A stretch of DNA of 64,000 bases, taken from the NCBI RefSeq assembly GCF_022829545.1, contig NZ_JAKSYM010000150.1, forward strand, positions 1-64,000, given 5' to 3'. This document shows positions 8,276-16,909 of the stretch, one piece after another. This stretch comes from Methylobacterium sp. J-030. Its GTDB lineage: Bacteria; Pseudomonadota; Alphaproteobacteria; Rhizobiales; Beijerinckiaceae. Position 1 is the stretch's first letter. Every line of letters starts with the position of its first letter. Below the pieces are notes generated by a model that did no database searches, was not told the origin of the DNA, and saw nothing but the letters and a program-made list of their open reading frames with translations. Position numbers and translations under genes: made by a program.

Positions 8276-9580
8276 TCAGGCAGTCGGCCTGACCGGGACG
8301 GGACGGCTGAGGACGCGATCGTCCCGGTGCGTGTCCACGAAGGGCTCGTTGGGCCGCATCCGCAGGGCGAGGCCGGCGCCGACGAGCAGCAGTCCGAGGG
8401 AGGCCACGAACGGGAGGTCCCATCGACCGGTCATGTCGATGATCAGCCCGAACACCACCGGGGAGATCATCCCCGCGAGGCCGAAGCCGAAGTTCATGAA
8501 GCCCGAGGCCGTGCCCGAATACTGGGGCGCGATATCCATCGGCACCGCCCAGATCGGCGCGACGATCAGCTCGGCGAAAAAAAACGCTCCGGAGAGGCAC
8601 AGGGTGATGGTCAGGAGGTCGGTCGTGAACAGCACCGGCAGCATGAACGCGAAGGCCCCGAGGAAGCCGACCACGATGACGCTGACGCGGGCTCGCGCCA
8701 CGTCTCCCGTGCGCCGCAGGATCCGGTCGCTGACGATGCCGCCCACCGTGTCCCCGACGACGCCCGCGAAGAACACGCCCGAGGCGAAAATCGCGGATTT
8801 CTTGATGTCGAGATGGTGCTGGTGGAGGAAGTACGAGGGGATCCAGTTCAGGAACAGCCAGAGCGTCCAGCCGTAGCAGAAGTCGGTGAGCGTCACCGGC
8901 AGCATCCGACGGAGCAGCCGGCCCCACGGCACCGCCCTGCGCTCGCCCGCGATCTTCACCGGCGGCAGGACGGCGATCTCCTCTTCCGTGACGCCCTTAT
9001 GCTCGCGGGGATCGTCGCGGAAGTAGAACCACCACAGGCCGACCCAGGCGAAGCTGACAAGGCCGACGATGATGAAGCTGTCGCGCCAGGAGAGCGCCAC
9101 GATCATGAGCGCGATGAGCGGCGGCGTCAGCGCGTTGCCGAGCCGGGCGGCGGCATGGGTGATGCCTTGCGCGAAGCCGCGCCGGTCGGCGGCCATCCAG
9201 TTCGCGAGCGCGCGGGTCGCCGTCGGGAAGGCGGAGCCCTCGCCGATGCCGAGCAGGAAGCGGGCCGCGACGAGGGACATCGCCCCCTCCACGAAGCCGA
9301 TCATCACCGTGGCGAGGGACCAGATCGTCCCGCAGATCAGGAGCGTCTTGCGCGGCCCCAGCCGGTCGCCGAGCCAGCCGCCGGCGATCTGGAAGAAGGC
9401 GTATGGATAGGCGAAGGCAGAGAAGGCGAGACCGAGTTCGACATTGGTCAGGCCCAGGTCTTTCTGCATGGCCGGGGCGGCTGTGCCGATATTCACCCGA
9501 TCGATGTAGGTGATCAGGTACATCAGGCAGATGACGAACAGGACCCTGTCCGTCGCCTTGAAGCGTACGAGCCGTAGCAT
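8276..9580 (-). CDS. sauU: MFS anion:cation symporter (ACS) family transporter, SauU-like
   Basis: A 434-residue MFS protein with twelve predicted helices. It opens with a typical ACS N-terminus (LMYLITYIDRVNIGTA) and has the first cytoplasmic loop GGWLGDRLGPRKTLL. ACS members import organic anions. GGAGGG lies a few bases before the ATG. It is the first gene of the set SauU-SauS-SauC-SauD, with a 66-bp gap to sauS. The inferred substrate is sulfoacetate, as for SauU of Cupriavidus. The upstream gap to the divergent LysR gene should carry the operon promoter. Confidence 0.8.
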   Translation of the reverse strand: MLRLVRFKATDRVLFVICLMYLITYIDRVNIGTAAPAMQKDLGLTNVELGLAFSAFAYPYAFFQIAGGWLGDRLGPRKTLLICGTIWSLATVMIGFVEGAMSLVAARFLLGIGEGSAFPTATRALANWMAADRRGFAQGITHAAARLGNALTPPLIALMIVALSWRDSFIIVGLVSFAWVGLWWFYFRDDPREHKGVTEEEIAVLPPVKIAGERRAVPWGRLLRRMLPVTLTDFCYGWTLWLFLNWIPSYFLHQHHLDIKKSAIFASGVFFAGVVGDTVGGIVSDRILRRTGDVARARVSVIVVGFLGAFAFMLPVLFTTDLLTITLCLSGAFFFAELIVAPIWAVPMDIAPQYSGTASGFMNFGFGLAGMISPVVFGLIIDMTGRWDLPFVASLGLLLVGAGLALRMRPNEPFVDTHRDDRVLSRPVPVRPTA

Positions 9581-9791
9581 TCCGCCCTCCTGAAAAGGGG
9601 GCGCCTGGGCGTCCTCGACTCGTCCGCATGCGACGGCGTGCGGGTCACGAGAACCCGGCGTCCTTCCTACGTTTCCACCGTGACCGGCGCGAGGGGTGTC
9701 GGGTCTGAAGCCCGATTTTTCGGTCCCTCACGGTCCGATGACGGCACGCTAGCCATTGCGTGATGTCAGGAGAAATCTATTCTCTTCATCC

Positions 9792-9813
9792 CGATCATTC
9801 AAAAAATTGATCG
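9792..9813. promoter_or_regulatory. Dyad in the sauU-lysR intergenic region
   Basis: CGATCA and TGATCG, separated by ten A/T-rich bases, lie directly before the LysR start codon. LysR-type regulators usually bind dyads in the divergent gap and repress their own gene. No clear Shine-Dalgarno sequence is visible between this dyad and the ATG at 9816. This is a candidate only. Confidence 0.3.
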
Positions 9814-9815
9814 AT

Positions 9816-10679
9816 ATGATTCCGGATTTTGAGATACCCCTGCTGAGAACCTTCGTGGCGGTTCACGATACCGGGAGCATTACGCTGGCCGGGAAGCAGG
9901 TCGGACGGACCCAGCCGGCGATCACGCACCAGATGCACCGGCTCGAGCGGGCCGTCGGGCGCCCTCTCTTCGACGGCGAGCGGCGCCACGGGGCGCTGAC
10001 CCGCGACGGCGAGGTTCTTCTCGCCTATGCCCGCAAGCTTCTGAGTCTCAACGACGAGATCCGCGATCGCTTCGGCGGCCCTGACGTCTCCGGCCGGGTG
10101 CGGCTCGGCGTGCCGGATCTCTACGCGGCCTTCCTGCTGCCCTCAGTGCTCGCCGGCTTCGCGCGGGTCTATCCCCAGGTCGAGATCGAGTTGCGCTGCT
10201 TGCGCAGTATCCAGCTCCGCGCCGCCCTCGTTCGTGAGGAGATCGATCTTGCCCTGATGACCAAGCAGCCGGACCAAGAGGGCGGCGTCATCGTGCGGGA
10301 GGAGCCCCTGGTCTGGGTCGCGGCGCGCGACTTCGATCTCGATCTGCGGGCGCCCCTGCCGCTGGCGCTCCTGCCGTCCGGCAGCCTCTACCGCCAATGC
10401 GCCCTCGACGCCCTGGAACAGGTCGGGCGAAGCTGGACGATCACGGCGGTGAGCGACAGCATCGCCGGGCTGCAGGCGGCGGTCCATGCGGGGCTCGCCG
10501 TCTCGGTCTTTCCCCTGTGCGCTGTGGACGGGGCGATCTGCCGCCTCACCACCGCGAGCGGATTGCCGGACCTTCCGGCACTCCGGATCGTGTTGCAGCG
10601 CAAATCGAGTGACGTCTCATCGGCCGCTGAACATCTGGCGGAGTATATCCTGTCGGAACTCGGTACTATGGGGGGATGA
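9816..10679 (+). CDS. LysR-family transcriptional regulator
   Basis: A 287-residue regulator with an N-terminal winged helix-turn-helix (LRTFVAVHDTGSITLAGKQ, then TQPAITHQMHRLE) and a C-terminal periplasmic-binding-like effector domain from about residue 90. It is divergent from sauU, 235 bp apart, the usual arrangement for control of the neighbouring operon, so it may respond to sulfoacetate or sulfoacetyl-CoA (inferred). The start at the ATG before IPDFEIPLL matches where the family fold begins; an in-frame ATG 60 bp upstream is possible. Confidence 0.87.
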   Translation: MIPDFEIPLLRTFVAVHDTGSITLAGKQVGRTQPAITHQMHRLERAVGRPLFDGERRHGALTRDGEVLLAYARKLLSLNDEIRDRFGGPDVSGRVRLGVPDLYAAFLLPSVLAGFARVYPQVEIELRCLRSIQLRAALVREEIDLALMTKQPDQEGGVIVREEPLVWVAARDFDLDLRAPLPLALLPSGSLYRQCALDALEQVGRSWTITAVSDSIAGLQAAVHAGLAVSVFPLCAVDGAICRLTTASGLPDLPALRIVLQRKSSDVSSAAEHLAEYILSELGTMGG

Positions 10680-10797
10680 TCGCCCCCGCCTGCTCCGGAA
10701 GCAACCCGGCAATGCGGCGGCGCGACGCAATTGTTTTTGCGGTGCAGCAGACAAGATGGTAGGTCGTTTCGGCGACTTAACCACTTCTGCTGCTGTC

Positions 10798-11010
10798 ATG
10801 AACCATCTCGAACGCGCGCGCGACATCCTCCCGATCCTCGCCGCGCTCTACGCCATGGTGATGATCGCCAACATCCATGCCGCGGCGCGCCCGGTGCTTC
10901 CCGTCAGCACGGGTATCGCCGCAACACGGGTGGTCTCAGGCCTCAAGTGGCATATGCTCGAGATCGCTCGGAACGAGCGCAACGAGGCGATTCTGTTTCC
11001 CGGGAACTGA
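10798..11010 (+). CDS. Hypothetical small protein (70 aa)
   Basis: A short frame with codon use like its neighbours, beginning MNHLERARDILPILAALYAM and ending in a charged NERNEAILFPGN tail. It contains one weak hydrophobic stretch. No known family is recognised. It lies between lysR and the end of xsc and is convergent with xsc. No strong ribosome binding site is seen, so it could be non-coding. Confidence 0.35.
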   Translation: MNHLERARDILPILAALYAMVMIANIHAAARPVLPVSTGIAATRVVSGLKWHMLEIARNERNEAILFPGN

Positions 11011-11073
11011 GCGGCCGGCGAAGAGAAAGCCGCACGGAAGCGATCCCCCGCGCGGCCGATAGTCCCGACGGGA

Positions 11074-12852
11074 TCAGGCCGGCGGCCGCTGAGGGCGCAT
11101 GTCCGACTTCTCGATGCCCGCAATCGGGACAGGCTTCTTCATCGCATCCCGGCGGAAGGGCTCGCCGAGTTCCTGGTTCAGGATCACTTCGATGAAGGTG
11201 GTGACCCCGCGCGACTGATCCTCGCCCGCCTGCTGGATGGCCTGGGTCAGGTCGCGGGTGTTGTCCACCCGGACGCCCTTGAAGCCGCAGCCCTCGGCGA
11301 TTTTCGCGTAGCTGAGCTTCGGGTCGAGTTCGGTGCCGACGAAGTTGTTGTCGTACCAGAGCACCGTGTTCCGCTTCTCCGCCCCCCACTGGTAATTGCG
11401 GAAGATCACCATGGTGATCGGCGGCCACTCGTCGCGGCCGATGGAGGTCATCTCGTTCATCGAGATGCCGAAGGCACCGTCCCCCGCGAAGCCGAAGACG
11501 GGCGTGTCGGGCTGGCCGATCTTCGCGCCGACGATGGAGGGAAAGGCGTAGCCGCAGGGGCCGAACATGCCGGGCGCGAGATACTTGCGGCTTCGCTCGA
11601 AGCTCGGATAGGCGTTGCCGATGGCGCAGTTGTTGCCGATGTCGGTGGACATGATCGCGCCCCGGGGCATCCCGGCCTGGATTGCCCGCCATGCCTGACG
11701 GGGCGACATCCGGTCCCTGTCTCGCTCTTGGGCCTCCCGGTTCCAGGTCGTGCCCGGATCGTCGTCCTCGTGATCCAGGGAGGTCAGGGCCTGCGCCCAG
11801 GCGGACTTCGTCTGGTGGATCAGCGCCTTGCGCTCCTGGCGGCCGGCATTGCCCGCCTCGGACGAGAGCTGTTCGAGGAGTTGTCGGGCGACCTGCCTCG
11901 CATCACCGCAGATACCGACCGTAATCGGCTTCGTCAGGCCGATCCGGTCCGGGTTGATGTCGACCTGGATGACCTTGGCCTGTTTCGGCCAGTAATCGAT
12001 GCCGTAGCCCGGCAGGGTCGAGAACGGGTTGAGGCGGGTGCCGAGCGCCAGCACCACGTCGGCCTTGGCGATCAGTTCCATGGCGGCCTTCGAGCCGTTG
12101 TAGCCGAGTGGTCCTACGGCGAGGGGATGGCTGCCGGGAAAGGAATCGTTGTGCTGATAGCCGGAGCACACCGGCGCATCGAGGCGTTCGGCAATCGCCG
12201 CCGTCTCCTGCACGGCGTCGCCGATCACCACGCCGGCGCCCGCGAGGATCACCGGGAACGTCGCCGCCGAAAGGATCTCGGCCGCGTCCGCGATGGCCTG
12301 CCGGCCGCCGGCCGGGCGCTCCAGGCGCACGATCTGCGGAAGCTCCACGTCGATGACCTGGGTCCAGAAATCACGCGGGACGTTGATCTGCGCCGGGGCG
12401 CAGCCGCGCCATGCCTTCTCGATCACGCGGTTCAGGACCTCGGCGACGCGGGAGGCATCGCGCACCTCCTCCTGGTAGCAGACCATGTCCTTGAACAGGT
12501 TCAGCTGTTCCACTTCCTGGAAACCGCCCTGGCCGATGGTCTTGTTGGCCGCCTGCGGCGAGACCAGAAGCATCGGCGTGTGATTCCAGTAGGCGGTCTT
12601 CATCGCGGTGACGAAGCCGGTGACGCCCGGGCCGTTCTGGGCGATGGCCATGGCCATCTTGCCCGTCGCGCGGGTGTATCCGTCGCAGATGAGGCCCGCA
12701 TTCGTCTCGTGGGCGCAGTCCCAGAAGGTGATGCCGGCCTTCGGGAAGAGGTCCGAGACCGGCATCATGGCCGATCCGATGATGCCGAAGGCGTGCTCGA
12801 TGCCGTGCATCTGCAGCACCTTCACAAAGGCTTCTTCCGTGGACATCCTCAT
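11074..12852 (-). CDS. xsc: Sulfoacetaldehyde acetyltransferase Xsc
   Basis: A 592-residue thiamine-diphosphate enzyme. The proton-relay glutamate is in CAHETNAG (about residue 49), the central domain includes the GPLGYNGS region, and the ThDP motif begins GDGAFGISMNEM and closes at NYQWGAEKRN. Length and motifs match Xsc rather than acetolactate synthase. The start ATG has GAGGG upstream; the frame stays open 15 codons further without support. Reaction: sulfoacetaldehyde + phosphate to acetyl phosphate + sulfite. This is the central desulfonation step that all feeder routes in this window require. It is divergent from the IclR regulator. Confidence 0.95.
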   Translation of the reverse strand: MRMSTEEAFVKVLQMHGIEHAFGIIGSAMMPVSDLFPKAGITFWDCAHETNAGLICDGYTRATGKMAMAIAQNGPGVTGFVTAMKTAYWNHTPMLLVSPQAANKTIGQGGFQEVEQLNLFKDMVCYQEEVRDASRVAEVLNRVIEKAWRGCAPAQINVPRDFWTQVIDVELPQIVRLERPAGGRQAIADAAEILSAATFPVILAGAGVVIGDAVQETAAIAERLDAPVCSGYQHNDSFPGSHPLAVGPLGYNGSKAAMELIAKADVVLALGTRLNPFSTLPGYGIDYWPKQAKVIQVDINPDRIGLTKPITVGICGDARQVARQLLEQLSSEAGNAGRQERKALIHQTKSAWAQALTSLDHEDDDPGTTWNREAQERDRDRMSPRQAWRAIQAGMPRGAIMSTDIGNNCAIGNAYPSFERSRKYLAPGMFGPCGYAFPSIVGAKIGQPDTPVFGFAGDGAFGISMNEMTSIGRDEWPPITMVIFRNYQWGAEKRNTVLWYDNNFVGTELDPKLSYAKIAEGCGFKGVRVDNTRDLTQAIQQAGEDQSRGVTTFIEVILNQELGEPFRRDAMKKPVPIAGIEKSDMRPQRPPA

Positions 12853-13063
12853 GGCGCACCCTCTTGGTGTTTCCCCGCATCGGCCCCGCCGGGCCACGCG
12901 ACCGCCCGCTCCGGATGTTCCTCAAGCGGGTTGTGACGCTTGAACCATCTCGATCCGGGAGGCGCTCGCAGGTCATTCATGGACCCGCGGGCGTCTGCTC
13001 GCAACAGAAATCTCGTTTTTTTGCTTTTGTCGTTCAACTTTTTGGAATAAGGGTTGTTTCTTG
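12853..13063. promoter_or_regulatory. Divergent xsc/IclR control region
   Basis: A 211-bp gap between two divergent starts. It ends in an AT-rich stretch near 13010-13060 with runs of T, unlike the surrounding GC-rich DNA. Promoters for xsc (minus) and the IclR gene (plus) must lie here. I could not pick convincing -35/-10 pairs or a clear operator. Confidence 0.45.
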
Positions 13064-13825
13064 ATGGAAGACACGGTCGAATCCTCTCCGGCCCTCAAAG
13101 CTTTCGGTCTCTTGGAGGCGATCGCCGCCATGGATCACGCCCCGACGCTCGCGGAACTGACAGAAGTCGCCAACCTTCCGAAGCCGACGCTGCACCGCTG
13201 GCTGACGATGCTGGAGGGCGCCGAGCTGCTGCGGCGGCTGCCGGACGGGCGGCGCTACGAATTGGCCGCGCGGTCCACGGCGCTGGCCTTCGCCATCCTG
13301 TCGAACAATCCCGGTTCGATCCGCCGGCACCAGATCCTGCAGGGGGTCGTCCGCGAACTCGGGGAGTCGTGCAATCTCACGCTGCTGCAAGGGGGTGAAG
13401 TCATGTATCTCGACCGCGTGGAGGCGTCCCTGCCCCTGCGGGTGGCGTTTCAGAAGGGCTCCCGCGTGCCGGTCCATTGCTCGGCGAGCGGCAAGCTCTT
13501 CCTCGCGCTCATGCCCCGGGGCCGGCGGGAGCGCCTGCTCGTGAGCCTGCCGCTCGACAAGCACACCGCCAACACGCTGACGGATCCCGCAGCCCTCGAC
13601 GCTGAGCTGCAGCAGATCAAGCGGCAGGGCTATGCCCTCGACGATGAAGAATTTCTGACCGGCCTGTTCTGCATCGCCGTGCCGATCTTCGACCGGGCGG
13701 GCAGAGACTGCATGGCGGCTCTGGCGCTCCAGGCTCCCGTCGTCCGCCTGTGGCGGGAGAACGCGCCCGATCGCTTGCCCGTGCTCCGCAACGCCGCATC
13801 GGCGCTGGCCGCGACGCTCATCTGA
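13064..13825 (+). CDS. IclR-family transcriptional regulator
   Basis: A 253-residue protein with an N-terminal winged HTH (ALKAFGLLEAIAAMD, then LPKPTLHRWLTMLE) and a C-terminal IclR effector domain with PVHCSASGKLFLAL and the closing hydrophobic segment. It is divergent from xsc and 17 bp upstream of pta, so it probably controls one or both. An IclR-type regulator (IseR) is associated with isethionate genes in other proteobacteria, consistent with the GMC gene at 1.9 kb. The ATG at 13064 is preferred over a TTG one codon earlier. Confidence 0.88.
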   Translation: MEDTVESSPALKAFGLLEAIAAMDHAPTLAELTEVANLPKPTLHRWLTMLEGAELLRRLPDGRRYELAARSTALAFAILSNNPGSIRRHQILQGVVRELGESCNLTLLQGGEVMYLDRVEASLPLRVAFQKGSRVPVHCSASGKLFLALMPRGRRERLLVSLPLDKHTANTLTDPAALDAELQQIKRQGYALDDEEFLTGLFCIAVPIFDRAGRDCMAALALQAPVVRLWRENAPDRLPVLRNAASALAATLI

Positions 13826-13842
13826 CACCCTGGGAGATCTCC

Positions 13843-14778
13843 ATGGACATGCCGCGAGTGGCGCCTTCGTATCCTAGGATGGACGACCTCGCGCATCGGG
13901 CCAAGACTTCCGGGGCCGTTCGCGTTGCTGTCGTCTACCCCTGCGAGACGGGGGCGCTGGCGGCGGCCCTGGAAGCGGCCGACCTCGGCTACATCGATCC
14001 GGTCCTGATCGGCCCCACCGCCGTGATCCGCCGGATCGCCGCGGAGGCCGGGCTCGATCTGTCAGACCGGGAGATCGTGGAGGCGGGGGATCCGCTGGCA
14101 GCCGCCCGGCGGGGCGTCGCCCTGGCGGGAGAGGGAGCGGTCGGCGCGCTCATGAAGGGATCCCTTCACACCGACGAGCTGCTCGGCGCCGTCGTCGCGC
14201 GGGAGAGCCCCCTGCGGATGGGCCGGCGCACCAGCCACGTGTTCTGGTTCGATTGCCCCGCCTACCACAAGCCCCTGATGCTGACCGACGCGGTCGTCAA
14301 CATCGCCCCCGGTCTGATGGAGAAGGCCGATATCATCCGCAACGCGATCGATCTCGCCCACGACCTCGGCAACGCCAACCCCAAGGTCGCCATCCTGGCC
14401 GCGGTCGAGACCGTGAATCCGGCGCTGCCTTCAACCATCGACGCGGCGGCCCTGTGCAAGATGGCCGACCGGGGGCAGATTTCAGGGGCGATCCTTGACG
14501 GTCCGCTCGGGTTCGACAACGCCGTGTCCCTTACCTCGGCCCACACGAAGGGCATCGTCTCGCGCGTGGCCGGCGAGCCCGACATCTTGGTCGTTCCCAA
14601 CCTCGATGCGGGCAACACCCTGTACAAGTCGCTGGTCTATCTCGGCGGCGCTGCCTGCGCGGGGCTGGTGCTCGGCGCCAGGGTGCCGATCATCCTCACG
14701 AGCCGCGCCGACTCCGTCAAGGCGCGCATCGCCTCCTGCGCCCTCGCCACCCTCGCCGCCGCGCCCCGGCCGAACTGA
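13843..14778 (+). CDS. pta: Phosphate acetyltransferase (Pta)
   Basis: A 311-residue single-domain Pta/phosphate butyryltransferase-family protein. Recognisable segments are LMKGSLHTDELLGAVV, an MLTDAVVNIAPG motif and the C-terminal PNLDAGNTLYKSLVYLGGA. GGGAG stands six bases before the ATG. Reaction: acetyl phosphate + CoA to acetyl-CoA + phosphate, the direct next step after Xsc. The short form without the regulatory N-terminus is the version usually paired with xsc in alphaproteobacteria. It follows the IclR gene closely and probably shares its transcript. Confidence 0.9.
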   Translation: MDMPRVAPSYPRMDDLAHRAKTSGAVRVAVVYPCETGALAAALEAADLGYIDPVLIGPTAVIRRIAAEAGLDLSDREIVEAGDPLAAARRGVALAGEGAVGALMKGSLHTDELLGAVVARESPLRMGRRTSHVFWFDCPAYHKPLMLTDAVVNIAPGLMEKADIIRNAIDLAHDLGNANPKVAILAAVETVNPALPSTIDAAALCKMADRGQISGAILDGPLGFDNAVSLTSAHTKGIVSRVAGEPDILVVPNLDAGNTLYKSLVYLGGAACAGLVLGARVPIILTSRADSVKARIASCALATLAAAPRPN

Positions 14779-14887
14779 CACCATGGTTTCGTCGTATCCC
14801 GCTCCGGGTGCACAGGGGTCCGGCGTCAGGTCGACGGCATTGTCCGTGCATCGCCTCGGCGCGGAGGGTCGCTGGGATCGGCATCGC

Positions 14888-16375
14888 ATGGCTGCCACGG
14901 ATCACGCCGTCGCCTGGACGCAATTGTTCGGCGCGCTCGATCGCGCCGGCTTGGCGCTTCACCTACAGATCCGTCGGGCGATCGTCGTCGCCATCGAGCG
15001 GCGGGTCCTCACACCGGAGGCGCGGCTCCCCTCCTCCCGCCAGTTGGCGAGCTTGCTCGGCGTGGCGCGCAACACCGTCGTGGCCGCCTATCAGCGATTG
15101 ATCGACGAGGGGTTCCTCGTCTCGCATGAGCGCAGCGGTATCTTCCTCGCGCCCGGAACGAAGGCCCGCGAGGAGAGCCCACCGCGTCCGAAGCCCTCCC
15201 TCGACTGGTCGGGCCGCCTCGCCATCCGGCCATCGCAGCTCCCGCAGATTACGAAGCCCCGCGATTGGTTAAGCTACCCCTATCCGTTCGTCTTCGGCCA
15301 GTTCGACCCATCGTTGTTCCCGGCCAACGACTGGCGCGAGAGCGTGCGGGCGGCGTCCAGCGTCGCTGAGATCAACGGCTGGGCCGGAGACCTCATCGAC
15401 GAGGACGATGCCGACCTCGTGGAGCAGCTGCGCCTTCAGGTTCTGCCGCGCCGGGGCGTCTTCGCGGGGGCCGACGAGGTGATGATCACCATCGGCTCCC
15501 AGCAGGCCCTGTCCCTCCTGACGCAGCTCCTGGTCGGGCACGCGACCCCCGCCGGGATCGAGGATCCCTGCTACCCCGACACCCGCAACATGCTCGGGCT
15601 CGCGACCTCCGACCTTGTCCCGCTCACCATCGACCGGCACGGGGTGGTGCCGGATGCGGTCTTCGCCGGGCGCGCCATCGCCTTCGTGACGGTGGGGCAC
15701 CATTGCCCGACCACGGCCGTGATGCCGCTGGAGCGGCGCCGCGCGCTGCTCGACGCGGCCCGGCGCCACGACGTCCTGATCGTCGAGGACGACTACGAAG
15801 CCGACCTCGCGGTGGAGGGCGAGATCCCTTCGCTCAAGAGCCTCGATGCGGACGGGCGGGTGATCTATGTCGGCAGCTTCTCGAAGGTGCTCGCGCCCGG
15901 CCTGCGCGTCGGCTACGTCGTCGCGCCCCGCGCGGTCATCGCGGAATTGCGCGTGCTCCGGCGGCTGATGCTGCGCCACCCGCCCTCGAACAATCAGCGC
16001 GCCACTGCGATGTTCATCGCCCTGGGGCATTACCGCGCGCACCTGCACCGCACCGCCGCCGCCCTGGAGGAACGCGCCGCCTGCATCGGCAGCCTCCTGC
16101 CGCGTCTGCTGCCCGGCTTCCGCTGGCGCCGCGACCCTGGCGCAACGAGCTTCTGGATCGAGGGACCGCGGGGGCTCGACGCGCGAGGTCTCACCGAGCG
16201 GGCACGGGCACGCGGCGTACTCATCGAGCCGGGCGATATTTTCTTCGCCGATCCGCAGGCCGGGCGTGCCTGTTTCCGGCTGGGCTTCACATCGATCCGT
16301 ACCGACCGGATCGAGGCGGGCCTCACCATCCTGGCGGAACTCGTGGTGCCTGCCGGACGCACCCCGGCCGCGTGA
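14888..16375 (+). CDS. tauR: MocR/GntR-type PLP-dependent regulator, TauR-like
   Basis: A 495-residue fusion of a GntR winged HTH (about residues 22-85, with SSRQLASLLGVARNTVV) and an aminotransferase-I domain. The PLP lysine is in VGSFSKVLAPGLRVGY, at about residue 333. MocR proteins sense amino compounds. TauR of Rhodobacter/Paracoccus activates taurine genes, and this gene lies directly before tauX and tauY. A start at the ATG at 14783 would add 35 residues that do not look like the family; the ATG at 14888 puts the HTH in the usual place. GabR-like specificity is the alternative. Confidence 0.8.
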   Translation: MAATDHAVAWTQLFGALDRAGLALHLQIRRAIVVAIERRVLTPEARLPSSRQLASLLGVARNTVVAAYQRLIDEGFLVSHERSGIFLAPGTKAREESPPRPKPSLDWSGRLAIRPSQLPQITKPRDWLSYPYPFVFGQFDPSLFPANDWRESVRAASSVAEINGWAGDLIDEDDADLVEQLRLQVLPRRGVFAGADEVMITIGSQQALSLLTQLLVGHATPAGIEDPCYPDTRNMLGLATSDLVPLTIDRHGVVPDAVFAGRAIAFVTVGHHCPTTAVMPLERRRALLDAARRHDVLIVEDDYEADLAVEGEIPSLKSLDADGRVIYVGSFSKVLAPGLRVGYVVAPRAVIAELRVLRRLMLRHPPSNNQRATAMFIALGHYRAHLHRTAAALEERAACIGSLLPRLLPGFRWRRDPGATSFWIEGPRGLDARGLTERARARGVLIEPGDIFFADPQAGRACFRLGFTSIRTDRIEAGLTILAELVVPAGRTPAA

Positions 16376-16497
16376 CGTGTCCGCGCGCGTCTGAACAGGA
16401 ACTGGACGCCTCGATCGCGAGCCTCTGGATCTCCCGGAACGCCCGGCCACCGGCCTAGACCCGTCGGGCCGATGCCCGCGGGCGAGGGACCTGACCG

Positions 16498-16896
16498 ATG
16501 ACCGAAGCCACCACCGAAGCGGGCCGCCGCACCCTGCTTGAGCACTTGTTCGCAGCCTTCAACCGCCACGACGTGGACGGTGTCATGGCCTGCTTCACCC
16601 CCGGCGTGGTGTTCGACACCGCCAGCGGGCCCGAAGCGCACGGGCGCCGGCTCACCGGCCAGGACGCCGTCCGTGCGGCCTTCGTCGGCGTCTGGACCGA
16701 GATGCCCGACGTCGCGTGGGCGGTCGCGGACCACACGATCGCGGGGGATCGCGCCACGTCGGAATGGCTGTTCACGGGCACGAGGCCGGATGGCAGGCGG
16801 ATCGAGGTCGACGGCGTCGACCTATTCACCTTCGAGGGCGACCTGATCGCTCGCAAGAGCGCGTTCCGGAAGGACCGCCCGGTCCCGGCAGCTTGA
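16498..16896 (+). CDS. tauX: Taurine dehydrogenase small subunit TauX-like (SnoaL/NTF2-like)
   Basis: A 132-residue SnoaL-like fold protein with LLEHLFAAFNRHDVDGVMAC at the N-terminus and a TGQDAVRAAF segment. It lies 13 bp before the TauY-like oxidoreductase and after the TauR-like regulator. TauX proteins form the small partner of the membrane-associated taurine dehydrogenase in Paracoccus and Rhodobacter. On its own the sequence would only be called an NTF2-like protein; the assignment depends on order and size. GAGGG lies about a dozen bases before the ATG. Confidence 0.7.
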   Translation: MTEATTEAGRRTLLEHLFAAFNRHDVDGVMACFTPGVVFDTASGPEAHGRRLTGQDAVRAAFVGVWTEMPDVAWAVADHTIAGDRATSEWLFTGTRPDGRRIEVDGVDLFTFEGDLIARKSAFRKDRPVPAA

Positions 16897-16909
16897 GAGG
16901 AGAGCGGCC

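Noticed and set aside
6794-9577. Very long plus-strand open frame opposite the sau operon
   Set aside because: It is antisense to four strongly recognised genes; stop-free antisense frames are expected in GC-rich DNA with this codon bias. Its translation is low-complexity charged sequence.
14783-14887. Earlier ATG for the TauR-like regulator
   Set aside because: It would add 35 residues with no resemblance to the GntR/MocR N-terminus; the later ATG places the HTH normally.
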